Below are positions 47,307-60,461 of a stretch of 64,000 bases of DNA, piece by piece (positions within the stretch are counted from its first letter, which is position 1; each line of letters opens with the position of its first letter). The notes below the pieces were generated by a model. The model made no database searches and was not told the origin of the DNA. It saw only the letters and a list, made by a program, of their open reading frames with translations. The DNA comes from Combretum micranthum. Its lineage: Eukaryota; Streptophyta; Magnoliopsida; Myrtales; Combretaceae. The position numbers were made by a program, and so were the translations under genes. The DNA is taken from positions 186,001-250,000 of the forward strand of contig JAMXBD010000237.1 of NCBI GenBank assembly GCA_024138025.1, written 5' to 3'.

Positions 47307-50300
47307 AGAAGCCTCTGGAGTTAAATATTTTCTAGCTAAAGTCCCCTGCCATACATGGATTTTGATTTAAGGTATATATATTTACTTAAAGGTTTTTCTC
47401 AAATAACAAGTCAAAGATATAACATGTTAATACTACATTCATATTTAAAAAGAAATTGCCATGACATTACTATTTATTAGGATAGTGTTAAAAGTTAAAA
47501 CCACAACCTAAAATTTGGTTTTTCCTTTTGTTTCCTTTTTATCTCACCTAAAATTTTAAGTTGTTAAATGTGATCCAATTTTTTATATAGGATTGGTTCC
47601 ACTAGTTATTAATAACTTAAATCTATATTAAACCATGATTAAACCACTAAAATAATTTTTTTAATAACATCTATAGTCAGTTCAATAGTCAAATCAAGAC
47701 TTGTATGATCCCATGATAGAACTGTAAAAATATGTTGTACCCAATCCAACTTTCTCAAATATTAAACTTAATTAAATTTTTTACTTATCAAATTGACTAC
47801 CCCTATTATGTTAACAAAAATGATGTGACAAATACTCATTAAATAAAAGTATTAATAGAGATTAACTAGAGGTGAAAATGTTAATGTGAATGTGGTCGAG
47901 AAAAAATTATTTATGATAAAAATTAATATGAATAGACCCTGAATGGATTAAATTTTTTTTATGGAACCGTACATCACGATATACCAATATAGATAATTCG
48001 AGAACAGTATATATATAATAACTCTTCATTCTCGGTTATCAGGTCACTCCTGCAATTGTTCCTTATATATTGGTCACAGTATTAGATTTAGAAGGATTTC
48101 ATTATTATTTTTTATATTATGGAAAATTATATATTTGTTTTATAATCATTTGTTTAATGGTTTAAATTTAATAGATATTTACCATAGATATTTATGTATA
48201 TAACATAATTTTTACATATATAAAATCTACAAACTATAAACTTATAATATATATATAATTCATTTGTTACGTAAATTAAATATGTTACATGTGTGTGTTT
48301 AGAACATAATACATAAATCATATATAACATATTATACAAATTTAAGATAATATATAATATAAATGACATATATATTGTAAATATTATGTGTAATATACAT
48401 ATATATAACATATAATAAATATAATATAAATAATTCCTAACATGTTGTGTTTTAATATGATTGAATCTTTTAATATGTTATGTTTCTCGTATTATAGCTT
48501 TTAAGCATATTGTGTTTGTTGGTTATAATTACAGGATCATATACTTGTTAGTTAAAAATATGGGTCCATTTTTCTGTTTTCTTTTTTTTTTTGTTACAAT
48601 CAATTATTATCCACTAATGCCATTGAAATATTCCAAACCCTTACCTAGTTAATTTAGAAACGGTTTAATTAAATAATATAATAGATAGTTAATTTTGAAC
48701 ATAGTTAGACAATTTAATAGATAAAATGATTATCTACCCCCAAGAGTAGATTGCAAAATGTTTTATTAAAATTTTGTTTCTTAGAAAGTTGATATGCTTA
48801 GAGAGTAGAGTTTTTATTTAAAAGTTGTTTTGTAAAAAGATTTTCCGCTGCTAAATCCAGTTATTTGAAAATCTAACTAAACAATTTCATAATCTAAAAT
48901 TGAGTAGCAATGTTTAATATAAACAAAATCTTTTAAAGAAACATGAGTGTGTAATACTTTAGAATATTATACGTGATAGTAGCGCCCTAATTGATTTAAT
49001 GTTTAATTAAATTTTTAGGATGTTACAAAGAATAAATCTATCGAACCTATTCCACTTCACTAGTTCTCCCATATTCATCAATAACGCCCCTTAACCTTTG
49101 TAACGCTCCTCTTGAGTTTGTATCTTACTTCCTAACTTTATATCTAGTTTGTGATGGCTTAGAAGGAATTGAAATGGATAAAATTTGGATTTGTTTGGGC
49201 TTGAGAAAGAAAGAAGAAATGAGAGAGGAGAGAGGGTCCATTTTGGGGTAGATATTTGTTGCCCACTTTTGACTTTTGGGGCATATATGGAACTCTTTAG
49301 AAGGTGTAGGAAGGCTTTGGACTATAGGTTTTGTGTGTGGGCTTGGTTATTAATTTCGTTGAACTTAGGCTAAAATTTTAGGCTCCAAAATAAGAATTTG
49401 TTATATCATCAAATTAAGTTATACTAACTTAACTATAAAATTAAATCATCAATTAATTATATAAAAGCAAATTAGTTTAGTATATTAATTTTAGATTATT
49501 TCATATTATGTGTTTCAAAATTAACTATCTATTATATTATTTTAAAATATAGAGGTTTATATTATACTTATGTTTTCTATTCAAAATTTAAATTTTACTT
49601 TATTTTATGTTATTTAATATTTTACAATTCTCGAGATTGTTTAATTGAATCTAAGGTTATGTGTTGACTCGGGTTCACTTTTAGTATTAATTTAAATTTT
49701 CTATTCTATAATTCGCTGAAAGTTTTAAAATTTTATGATGTTGTCATTAAATAATATTTGGGTGTGTGTCAGTTATATGTTAGGGATCAGATAGATGAAT
49801 TGTTAAGCGTACGGGTTGTTACGGGTTTGAATCGAACAATTATTCGATTTTCCATTCTGTTTTTGAAGGTTCTCTTTTTCTTAAGATTATGAAATTCATA
49901 TTTGATCTTATTTAGAGTTTCTAGAATTTAGTTTTAGCTTGGGTTTATTTTAGGGATTTGATTTCGGTATTAGCTTTAAGATTATTATTTTTTTTTAAGA
50001 ATACCAAAAAATTTAGGGGTTTACATAAATGGCATGCTTTCCCATAGGGTGTTGTCCCCAAGAGTGTTTTAAAAGTAATTTCATAGGCCTAAAGACCATC
50101 ATCTATTTCTTTAGTCCAGTCTTTCCTGTTTGTTGTGACTGCTTTTTTCAAGATTCATTTGAGTTCTCTATTAAAAACTAAAGGTGCATAGCTTAAGTCT
50201 GTTTGCCATCTGTATTGCTTGTGTTATTACGTACTGGATCTCTGACTCATGATACTACCTTGCTGGTGATGTTGATGATGATTACTATAATGATATGAGA

Positions 50301-52101
50301 TACAGGACTGATTGGGATGCCTTTTTAGACTAGTGGGATGGCTAGGAAACCCTTGTGAACCAAGCTATTATGTTTAAGTTTTCTTAAAGACTTTGAAGAA
50401 GAAATATATTTTGTTATAGGCTTGTTGTAAAAGCCTTGGTTTGTAAAATAAGATTTTAAGTGTGTTTCTTATGCTTTCTTCATAAACAAGTTTTGTATCC
50501 TATGAAGTGTCATTGGTATGACACTAAATTATTCTAAGTTTTGTAAAGTTAACCTACTCATGTACTGATAGTTTTATATTAAAGTTCTATGATGTTATCA
50601 CAGATTAAACAAACAATCAATATTTATCTTCGTTTACAACCTACATATAATACTTGATATTTTATAATACTAGAGTATTAATGCGTGTTGAGGGATTTGG
50701 CATGCCTAATAGTGTATTAGTAGGTCGGGTTCTTTCATAGTAAGAATTTATTTTCAAATATAATTAATGTTAAAATCAATCAACTTATAAAAGATTTATT
50801 GAAATTGACAATATATGCAAAAAATTATTCATGATTGAAATTATAGATACAAATAATTTTCTTTTTAATTCTAAAGTAATATAATGGTTAAAAATATAAA
50901 ATTATAATGGTTAAAATCAATAGATAATTGAAGATCATTTTCTGCATTTGTGCTCAAATCAATGAACATGATAATCCCTAATTATTTGGCTGCATCAAAT
51001 TTCTGTAACTACAAAAGTCAGGTAGACACACAGATAAGATTTAATGATAACCTCGATATAAAAGAGGATTCTGACAAAGACGCACAAAGTAGAGTTTAAT
51101 TCAATTACCCATCAATTAAAAGTCAGTTTAATGTAAAGCTTTGTTTTACAAAAGGGACACTTGGAATTCATTGAATCTCAGCCTGCAGCTTCAGAAATTG
51201 ATAAAATGTATTCAAACCATTGATTCCAGATTGAGAATCCTCACAAATTATTGGCCTTAATAAAATGTTGCTTTTGTTCCAAGGTTCTATTCAAAAATCA
51301 ATATAATGTAGCACTTTCGCAGGTTACATGGGACTATGGGAGTTCCCAAAATTAAACCAGAATATGAACAATAGTGAATCTTTTCCCTTGGTATTGAGCA
51401 ATGACATTGAATTTGCAAGTTGAGCATACATGTCCTGCTTATGGTTATTCACCTATCAGATCTGTATTCTGTATAATTTTTCTTAGACAGCAGGATACGT
51501 TTTAAAAGAAACTTTTGTAGCTACAAGTCCCAACACAGCAATACCGATAAACACATTTGTTATGAGAAATTATTTCTGTTATCTCCATTCCTGTTGCATA
51601 GTTTCCGCTACTTGCTTAGCACAAAAAATTACCTCAGCAAACCTCATACACCGATAACATCCTTAGGCAAGAAGCCTAACCAAACTAAACCCTCAATCTA
51701 GCATTGCCTTTGCTCTCAGATAATTTAACCTGACATCATTTATCACTTTACAGCACAATTAGTAAAATGGTTCAATGAGCCAACTCTAACTAAATTGTCA
51801 CACACAGGCAAATGATCTCGATTTTCTAATATTCATATCACATCTGAGTTCAAGCACACTGGGTAATCAAGCAATAAATTCTTTCAGACTTCATATACAA
51901 ATAACTACAATCCTATTACCTTCTTGTTACATTAGAATTCAGTTCCCTCCCTATTTTATATGGTGAAGTGAACGCGTCATAAGCAATATCGACCATTTTC
52001 CAACTTTAGCTTTAGTGACCTTCAATGGTGGTGGCGGTCCAAGGCTTGAGTGCAGAGCATCACCATTAATTTCAGCCGTTTCAAGCAACAATATCAATCA
52101 T
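46726..52101. other. Gene-free right part of duplication copy 2
   Basis: No supportable gene. It includes the LTR-like tails and 1-kb inverted-repeat segment also found in copy 1. Small open frames shared with copy 1 (for example 48461-48652 and 34877-35062) are AT-rich and lack coding features. Confidence 0.55.
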
Positions 52102-53132
52102 AAGCCACCACCTCTTTCAGAGTCAGCACCAATCTAAATGTTCCAAGTAAACAATAAAATTACCAGCTATATGCACATAACCAAGGAATTGCTACATTCC
52201 TGTGTCATTCCATAAATAGTTCATTCTTTTCTTTGACAATCTTACTGAAGAATTTGATCAATTAAGCAGCAAAACGGGCACCACCATTCTCGCATGTTCA
52301 CATAATTTAAAAACAATTGCTTCTTTTTCTACACAAACTCACACTAAAATGTCTATACTCTCTAAATACAAACCTAGAAACTTACTAACTATCAACATTA
52401 ATTGATTCTAAACATGAACCATAAATCAGAAAAAGGAAGAGAAACAGACTCCTAAATAGGAAACTTTCTACTAACTTCACCTGATTATTAGAGATTAGTG
52501 CGAATTCAGAGTGATGAATCATTCCACAAATCACAATCGATTCATTGGTCTTTCTAAACATATCTCACTATACAGGAGACTTCACTACAGATTACATGAA
52601 TAAGCAACGAACGTCATCACAAATGAAAGACTCTGACAAGTTCACTGATCCTTCGTCACATCATTCTGTATGAAACCCACTCTTTCATACACAAATTTCA
52701 TTACATTACACTAGAGATTACATTAATAAGCAGTAAAATCATCATAATTTCCAAATTTAAAGCTACATGTTTGGCAATTATCATCTTAAGCTAAACAAAA
52801 AGTGGAAGATAAAAACCTATCGACTACTGCTCTGAAAAACAAAATCTAAGAGAAAAGAAAGAAAGCAACATAAATCAGAAAGTTGTCTGCAACGGCCTTG
52901 CTGCTTGAACTGATCACTGGAGAGGATTTGAGTCAGTACTTGAGCGTGTACTCCAATGCTTTTAGTTGAGGGTTTTGCTCCAAGCTTTCAGGTGGCCATT
53001 TTCACCTGAACTCAAAATCAAACCATTGTGATAAACCAAATCTCCCCTAGTGTCCACACAAGCAGCTTCAATGCCCTCCCAGCATAAAGTGGATAAAACG
53101 GCAACATGCTGCTAGTACACTAAGGATCACCC
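52102..53132. other. Single-copy flank downstream of the minus-strand coding region
   Basis: AT-rich, no open frame of note. Its position next to the stop at 53133 suggests 3' flank or UTR of that gene. It lies just past the end of the surviving duplication. Confidence 0.4.
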
Positions 53133-54234
53133 TCATTGTGTATTTTTTAACTTTTCCTCCTCAAAAATAAGTAGCACTTTATAACAAAATGCATAGATAA
53201 AGCTAATCACTAAAATTGCTACTCCTTCAAAGATTCTCTTCCGTAAGATAACTGTAAAGGCGTTGCTAACCACTACTCCTAATGTTAAATCAGTAATCCC
53301 AAAGGGTTGATTCCGAAGAGCACAAGATGCTGAAGCTGAACCAATAAAAGTTACTAAAGCTATCCATGGACCAACCGTACTATAGTTTATGGAAGTGAAT
53401 GTGAGCCCGGCTGTGTTTAAATACAATAAAATCAGGCTTACTGCAGCAATACACAGTTTCTGGTTACGTTTCAAATCCTCACTATGTGCAGCATCCAAGC
53501 CTTGTATCGAATTAAACCGAAAGCTGCACTCCATCCGAAAATCAAAATATAAAATAAAATAACTATAGCCAAACTCCAGTTTTTTGGTTTAGTCTTTATG
53601 GAATCTACTGTAAGCAAAATTAATAGAGCTAATATCGCAGCACCAAAAACGTAACAAAGGTATTGTGATATCACCTCCCTTTTTGCCGAGTAAAAGGAGT
53701 CGCCTACTTGCTGCTGAGGACCTGGAGTCTGCTGCTCGTCTCACTCTGTATCACACTAAGCTCTTGCTCCAGTTCCCCAATCCTTTGTCTAAGTACAGCT
53801 TCATCCTTTTCCCACTCAGCTTTCTCTTTTTGATGATTATTTTCCATTGTCATCTTTTCTTTCCGTGCAGCCTCCGTATCCTTTGTTATCTGCTCCTGCA
53901 ATGAAAATATCTTTGCACTGTGAGACATTATGGTATCCTCCATTCTTTGCATTTGAACTATACGCTGGTTGTGTGCATCCTCCAACGTGTCTATCCTCGT
54001 TTTTTGAGCCATTATGGTGTGCTCCATTGCTTGCTTTTGAACTGTGTGCTCCTGGCATGCATCCTCCAACTCATCTATCTTCATTTTTTGACACATTACC
54101 ACGTTCTTCAGTTCTTCATTTTGAACTCTACTAATGGCGTTCACCCTCATATGTTCCCTCATTTCTTCAACAAAAATAAGTTGTAAATAACCCACTTCAA
54201 TCTGTGCTAGAACTATAGCTTCTTCTGCCGCCAT
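53133..54234 (-). pseudogene. Coiled-coil plus multi-span membrane protein, coding region split by two frameshifts
   Basis: I do not recognise the family. ATG is at 54234 on the minus strand. The first frame (to stop 53704) gives 176 residues: a hydrophobic N-terminal patch, then a long coiled coil with two to three 26-27-residue repeats containing ID-LED, and a KEK/EWEKDE-rich segment. The next part is open in another frame (about 53471-53720) with two membrane spans, and continues in a third frame (53133-53534) with about four spans, ending in EEEKLKN. The frames overlap at both changes, with no convincing intron signals. Two small indels, either real decay or sequence errors, explain this most simply. 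An intact product would be about 390 residues. It could also be two separate genes. Confidence 0.55.
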
Positions 54235-54290
54235 TGTTGTGTTTTGTGTTTAGAAACTTCTCCGGTGTTTCACGGTAGGGATGGTGCTGA

Positions 54291-54530
54291 GAGTGAGACT
54301 GAGGACGGGTGGTTTACTACTTTCTGGTTTCTTAGGGTGAGGACGGAGGACTGGGTGTTTTGCCACTGTCTGGTTGCTGAGAGTGAGGATGGAAGACTAG
54401 GTATTTTCCCAGTGTCTGGTTGCTGACAGTGAGGACCGAGGACTGAGGACAAGGTGGGTTGCTAATGTCTGATTGCTGGCTGCTGCTGAGAATCAGGACT
54501 GACGAGCAGGTGGTTTACTACTGTACCGTG
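54291..54530. repeat. Minisatellite, about five units of 44-62 bp
   Basis: Units start with GAGTGAGGA-like sequence at 54291, 54335, 54381, 54427 and about 54489, and contain GTCTGGTTGCTGA. The array lies just upstream of the ATG at 54234 (minus strand), so it would be in that gene's 5' UTR or promoter. Confidence 0.7.
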
Positions 54531-55681
54531 CTTGCTTGTCTGCATGGCTTCATTCTTCTCTCTTATCTTTAATTCTCATTATTTTTCTAGTGGGTGCGGG
54601 TAAAAATCAAACTGAACTTAAAAATCAGGTTTTTAATTTTATATTATTTTATTTAAACAATTTAGTGAAAAGAATTCCAAATCAAATGGAAAATTATGTT
54701 GTGTCCAGAGATGAACTGAGTTGGAAGAAGAAAAAAGAAATAAAATCATTTAAAGATCTAAAAGTAAAGCACCTTAAAACAAAAATTTTCCTTATTATAA
54801 ATATATATATATATATATACCTAATATGACTCAACAACTTTCTTTATCTTTTTTTAAAAATGTGTATGGAAAAAGTATTATCAATTTATATGCAATTTAT
54901 TAATTACATTTTTCATCTTCTATTTAAAGCTAGATTAAAAAGATTTAGAATAATGCCTTATCAAATCTTGTCGTAATGCAGGTTTTGAACCATATTTTAT
55001 TTTCCCGTTAGAAGTGGATTTCTCACTACAAATTTACACAAAGGCAATGGATTGCGTAATGGTTGAACATTTTATTCTCCTCTGTCCTATGGTTTTAGGT
55101 TAGCATTTTACCAATGCTTCTAAAATGGGATTAGTTTTTCTTCAATAGTTTCGTATTAGGAAAAGAAAAAGATAATATTAATAAAATATACAATTAGATA
55201 CTTGTATTTTAAAATCAATCAATTTAATACCTGAAAAAACTTTGAAATTCATCAATTTACTACATGAAAGAACTTAATGGGGATCTTATTGGCCTGCAAG
55301 AAAAGTTCTTTCAAGTATTAAAGTTATCGATTTTAAATAAAAGAGGAAAGGGGGAACTTTTGTAAAATTAAAATTATATAATATCCACCAATTGTAGTTG
55401 CTCTATGTCAATAATTGATGAAAACTTATCAAAATTAACAAACTTCTACTTTAATTAAGTTGATTAATATTAAGATTTTAATAGAAAATATAAGGTTAAT
55501 GTAAAGACTCGACCTATTTAATCTTTAAATTAAACAAGTCCCCAATCACATATAATATTTTCATATTATATGTAAGGTTATCCTAAAACTACTTGTTTAT
55601 GTTAATTGTTTGTTTAATACCACTATACCTTTTCTTTCTTTGAAAAAAAAAAACTTTTTAAAACAAAGATTGCTTACATGA
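54531..55681. other. AT-rich intergenic DNA with a small foldback
   Basis: Contains an (AT)n run near 54805-54820 and a MITE-like inverted repeat at 55207-55338 (AAAATCAATCAATTTAATAC pairs with an inverse copy ending in GATTTTAAA). No gene supported. Confidence 0.55.
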
Positions 55682-56527
55682 CACTACAAGAATTTTGCGG
55701 TTTAGCCACGTTAAATTACCGTTGCGAATTGATAAAAAACGTGGCAAAATCAATTTTGCCACGTTTAATAAATGTGGCTAATAAACGTAGCCCAAGCTGT
55801 GTTGCCGATTGATTTGGCCACGTTTAAAAATTAAACATGGCGAAGATAATTTAGCGCCAAAATTACATAATGAAAGGCAACATAAAAACGTGGCCATAAG
55901 TTATATGATAGGCGACTTTTGTTGTGTGGCCAATATGCAAATTTTGTTCCCGCCTTTTATAGTTGGGATTGTTATGAAATGGATTTGGTGACATTAAGTA
56001 AGAAAACGTCGCCAAGGTAATTTTCGCACTAAATTATCTCCGCCATGTTTAATTTTTTAACGTGGCCATAAGTTATATGATAGGCGACTTTTGTTGTGTG
56101 GCCAATATGCAAAATTTGTTCCCGCGTTTTTTATTTTGGGATTGTTTTGAAATGGATTTGGTGACATGAAGTAAGAAAACGTCGCCAAGGTAATTTAACG
56201 TATAAATTGTACTATAAAACGTAGCATTGAAACGTGGCAATATGTGACATGATAGGCCACATCTTTTGTGTGGCTAATATACAAACTTTTTATGCATGGA
56301 ATTGTTGTTATGTTTATTTTGCGACGTTAATTAAGAAAACGTGGCCAATGTAATTTAGCGCAAGAATTCCATTATGAAACGTGGCATTGAAACATAGCCA
56401 TATGTTATATGATAAGCCATGTTATTTGTGTGGCTAATATACAATTGAACATTATACATACCTATTATTTTAAACTTCGCTAATATTGTTCTTGCTTTTT
56501 TCATGGATGATTGTAGATTACACTTGA

Positions 56528-56966
56528 GATGAGTGTAATAACTATTTATGTAGAAACTTATTGAACCTGTTTAGCAAAATACATAAGTGATGTTTAAAGA
56601 CACCTTTTCCTGTAAATATACCTGTGTAATGTGTATAACCTTATTACGATAAACAAACATAAACTTTTTCAACATACATCAATCAATTTGCACACTTGCA
56701 AAGTGGAACCAAAATGCTCATATAATATAATAAGTTCAAACATCAAGTTGTGATGAGTATAATAACTATTTATGTAGAAGCTCATTGAACCTATTTAGCA
56801 AAATACATAAGTGGTGTTTAAAGACACCTTTTCCTGTAAATATACCTGTGTAATGTGTATAACACTATTACAATAAACAAACATGAACTTTTCCAACATA
56901 CATCAATCAATTTGCACTTGTGCAAAGTGGAACCAAAATACTCATATAATAAGTTCAAACATCAAG
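56528..56966. repeat. Tandem duplication, period 224 bp
   Basis: GATGAGTGTAATAACTATTT at 56528 recurs at 56752 as GATGAGTATAATAACTATTT. The units match to CAAACATCAAG, differing by a few substitutions and small indels. It sits inside the CACTA remnant. Confidence 0.8.
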
Positions 56967-57175
56967 CAAGACAAAAGATTCTTGAGCGTTAGTTTGGACA
57001 TGTACCAAAACATAATCCTATTCAATTGGAGGTATATTTCAAAAAAATGGTTAGAAAACCCTCACCCACCTCCTCAAAACAAACCTACACATAAGTTGTT
57101 AAAAGCATCAATTCAAACATGCTAAAAGAGATAATCATATTCCATCATAGGCATTTCCAAAAATTCCTATCTATC

Positions 57176-57439
57176 TCAATTGTCATCCTCACTTCCTCCA
57201 CTTTCATCCTCACTTCCATCGCTATCATCATTATTAGATGGCCTTAGAGATCGATCCCGTCCACTTGGATTTCCTGTAAAACAAAATGTTAAGTAATAAA
57301 GCACACATAAATATACTTACTGTTGAACTATTAATAAAAGAAAGAGAGTGAGTAATGTCAAAGCTTAATGAAATAACTTACTTGAAGTACTAAGATAGCT
57401 GGAGCAAAGTTGTTGTACCAGTTCAGTAATTTTGGCTAG
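57176..57439 (-). pseudogene. C-terminal two exons of a CACTA-type transposase
   Basis: Minus-strand exon 57382-57439 (acceptor TAG before it, donor GTAAGT after it) joins in phase to exon 57176-57273 (acceptor ACAG), which ends in TGA at 57176-57178. The 19 codons of the first encode a K-I-T-E-L-V-Q-Q-L segment. The second encodes a Gly/Ser/Asp/Glu-rich acidic tail of 31 residues. This layout fits the C-terminus of plant En/Spm (Ptta-type) transposases, a match made from memory of the family. Upstream exons were not identified, so the gene is partial. Confidence 0.6.
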
Positions 57440-57783
57440 CTACAAAACATACATACCAATATGCAAAGGACAAATTAAACTTATATTTAGTTTTGAATAA
57501 GAACATCTATCAAATTTATCATTTAAGAAGTTTACATAGATATGAAAGTTACATTCAGCTTGAAATGCAATTCATAATAATTTTTTTGGACAAATATCAT
57601 GATCTAATCTTTTTAAGAAATTCTTTTGCAAATTCTTGTAAGGTATCCCAGATATTAAAAGCCAACATTTTCCCAATCCCGTAAAAGAGACTAAATAAAG
57701 TGAAATAAGGAAAATTTTTATACTTTATTCATGTAGCAAAAGAGACAAAAGGTAAAACATGCTAAGAATATATGCAATGCCAC

Positions 57784-57815
57784 TACAACAAAAACTGTCT
57801 TTTGCCACGTTTTTT
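57784..57815 (+). mobile_element. Second CACTA-type terminus
   Basis: CACTACAACAAAAACTGTC followed by TTTTGCCACGTTTT, sharing the GCCACGTT subterminal word with the element at 55682 and facing the same way. It soon becomes unrecognisable. It may be the edge of a second element reaching rightwards over the gene fragments, or a broken fragment. Confidence 0.5.
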
Positions 57816-58244
57816 AATCACATCTTCAACCCCAGCAATACCTAAGTCTCCTTCTTATGTATTTAAAAAAATACATTGATTAGACAAGATAAAACAAGGT
57901 TGTTTAAAGAAGAAATCAAAATTAATAGAATTCATAGAAGCTGTGGAAGAGCTATGAGTTAGCCTTCAAACATTCATCAATAATCAGTTTCTAAAGAAAA
58001 TGCATATAGTTTTTCATTTTATTTGTAAACTATTGCTATTGCAATCAATGTGTACAAATTTAAGTGATTACCTTATGCATCTGCAAGTTAAGGAGAGAAT
58101 TATGATAATCTGGAGATAGAGGGGAGCAGAACTAGTAGACCCTATAGTGGAACCATTTCTAACACTTAAACCCATAATGAAATAATTTGTTGTGCAACTA
58201 TTTGGATACTAACCCCTAAGTCTTACTTCCCCCCACACACCACC

Positions 58245-58281
<37 letters not shown>

Positions 58282-60461
58282 CAAAAAAAAAAAAAAAAAC
58301 CCTAAGTCTTGCAGCTCTTTTTAGTGATCTCTAGAAGCCTTAAAGTATCAAGAGATTGCAGCTTAAAAGAATGATGATAAATAAATAATCTCGTCTATTA
58401 AAAGCATTAAACAACATGTTTCAACAATGTGATATACAGATTTGAAATTTCATTGAAGAAAACAAGAAAGATTGCCCATGAAATGAATAACCCTACGTGA
58501 CTATTGTATGATCATGAAATCAAAACATTATCTTCTAGAAAAAGCAAGTTAGACCAGTTTAAACTTCAAATATAACATGGGTCAAGAATCAAACTCCAAA
58601 AACTCTATATACAATTGATACCATCTTTCGTAAGAAAACAACAAAAATACGTTAAATAAATAAAATATAATCCAATCGTTAAATTTATCTACCAAACATT
58701 GAATTCCTATAACAAAGAAGTTAAAAATCTATGCCTAGAAATTGAAATAAGGTTGAGATAAAGTAAATTAAAATTGAAAGACATAATACTATAAGCTTTA
58801 AATAAGTCGTAAAGTATGACAAAGAAAAAAAATAAAATAGGGAAAAAGGAAATTAAGTGATGATATGGTGGTTCTATATATATATTTAAAACAATTAACT
58901 GTGGTATTTTTCATTAATAGACTATTATTCCAATTGCTATAATTTATTATTACATAAACATTTGCACAGCACATACATAAGAAGGTATGTTTTAGCTGAT
59001 ATTAGCTACCACTAAAATATGTCAATGCCTAGTTGTTGATGCAATCAACATGAATATTGAAATTGTAGTCTAGTTAGAAACAACTTTATTAACATCAAGA
59101 TATTAAAAACTCTCGGAATAGTGCCTAATGTAAATATAAGGATAGGATAATTACATTGAGGTTGAAGCATAGCTTGAAGGAGGGACTTCCTTCATGCTTT
59201 CAAAGGTCGAAGTATGTGTTTTGTATTTTCTGATATATGGTATATGTTTTTGTTCGGCATAGCTGTCATGGACTCATATCCCCATCCTATGTCTAGAATT
59301 TAAGGCACTCCACAACTTTCTGTGTTTCAACAAATCAGTCCATTATCTATCGGAAAGCAACTTAACATCTCTGTCCAATACCATAAATATCAGTATAATT
59401 GATTAAAAGAGGACCTCATTTAGTTTAGGGGTAGATGACTGCTCCTTACAAGGCTTTTAGTTAGATATTCGGCCTTCTAATATGTAAACTATAACACACA
59501 ACAACTTCCATGTCTCACAATTGAATGTGAGAATAGCCATTTTGTACATGAATATATGCTTCTAGAGTTGTTAAAGAATTTTATTACAGATAATGCAGCT
59601 CCATATTGATTTGCAAATAGTATTATGATATTCCTATTGCATGTGATGTAAACAAAGATCAGAGTAGATAAAGAAGAATTACATTGTTTCTTACCTGTAC
59701 CAATGAAGCCATGTTTACGTATCATTAATCAATATTTGAGGTTATAAAACCAGAGTCAATTTGAAATCAGTCAATTTAAAACTTGTAATGGTCGACTAGT
59801 GGACAAGGGTCAAGTATTTGAAATGCTCTTGCTAACTTTAGGCATTTAATTAATTACCTAAAAATGCTTCAGGCATTTCTCTTATACTATCAACTCGAAG
59901 GGACAAAAAAACAAGAAAAAGAAATGCCATACAGATTCACTCAACATGTTGAATTAATTACCCATAAATTTTAGCTATTTTGTTAGTGCGAGATAATATT
60001 CACCTACTTAAGTAGTAACATACTGAAATGACATCAAAAAGTAGTATTAAAATGCCTTGCTAATTACTCATCCCCTAAAGAAATGCAATAAATAAAAAAA
60101 ATGTATATAAAATAGTATGAGATATGATATAGAAAAGATGAATAAAAATATTTTACATGAAACCTTAAATGATTAAAAGAATGACATAAAAAAAAAACCA
60201 TGGTAAATAAGGAGTGACATCAACTAATAATCAAGAGAGTACAAAATGATCAGGCTGAAGTTAGATACTACATAGGATGGATCTTTAAATTTATTAATTA
60301 TGCTAAGAATGATATAACTTCTCAAACGGTTAAGAGAGTTATACCTTTCAAATGTGAGAGGATAGATCATCAAATTATAATTTTTGGAGTTTAAAAATTT
60401 CACACTTGCTAATAGAAAATTTTCATTAGATATATTAGACAACTCAAGGTTCACAAAATAC
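57816..60461. other. AT-rich DNA without a supportable gene, with a poly-C tract
   Basis: Nothing recognisable except a homopolymer feature at 58214-58310. Further anthranilate synthase exons would be expected here if that gene were complete; none were recognised by eye. Confidence 0.45.
58214..58310. repeat. Poly-C (34) and poly-A (17) tract between 11-bp direct repeats
   Basis: C runs 58246-58279 and A runs 58283-58299. CCCTAAGTCTT lies at 58214-58224 and again at 58300-58310. On the minus strand the C run is poly-G, with strong quadruplex potential. Confidence 0.8.

Larger units (their letters stand above)
43781..52101. repeat. Segmental duplication copy 2 (uninterrupted)
   Basis: Matches copy 1 (21159-25110 and 33594-38662) as one continuous stretch. 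It has the empty sites of both the outer solo LTR (47835-47839) and the Sirevirus (52097-52101). It carries its own about 133-bp tandem duplication (44184-44455) and lacks the 669 bp seen in copy 1. Unlike copy 1, its right side runs on into single-copy DNA toward the coiled-coil/membrane gene. Confidence 0.9.
55682..57439 (-). mobile_element. CACTA (En/Spm) transposon remnant
   Basis: The left end is CACTACAAGAATTTTGCGG (55682), the typical CACTA terminus. It is followed to about 56450 by subterminal repeats of GCCACGTT/AACGTGGC in both orientations and by near-identical about 200-bp blocks. Then come a 224-bp tandem duplication (56528-56966) and two minus-strand transposase exons. No matching right terminus was found, so the element is incomplete or extends further. 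In the orientation of its transposase, 55682 is the 3' end. Confidence 0.8.

Noticed and set aside
53665..54186. Plus-strand open frames opposite the coiled-coil region
   Set aside because: They are antisense shadows of a heptad-rich coding strand.
59415..59460. tRNA-like stretch with an A-box resemblance (TAGTTTAGGGG)
   Set aside because: There is no B box, no cloverleaf and no acceptor-stem pairing; at most a very degraded tRNA-derived remnant.
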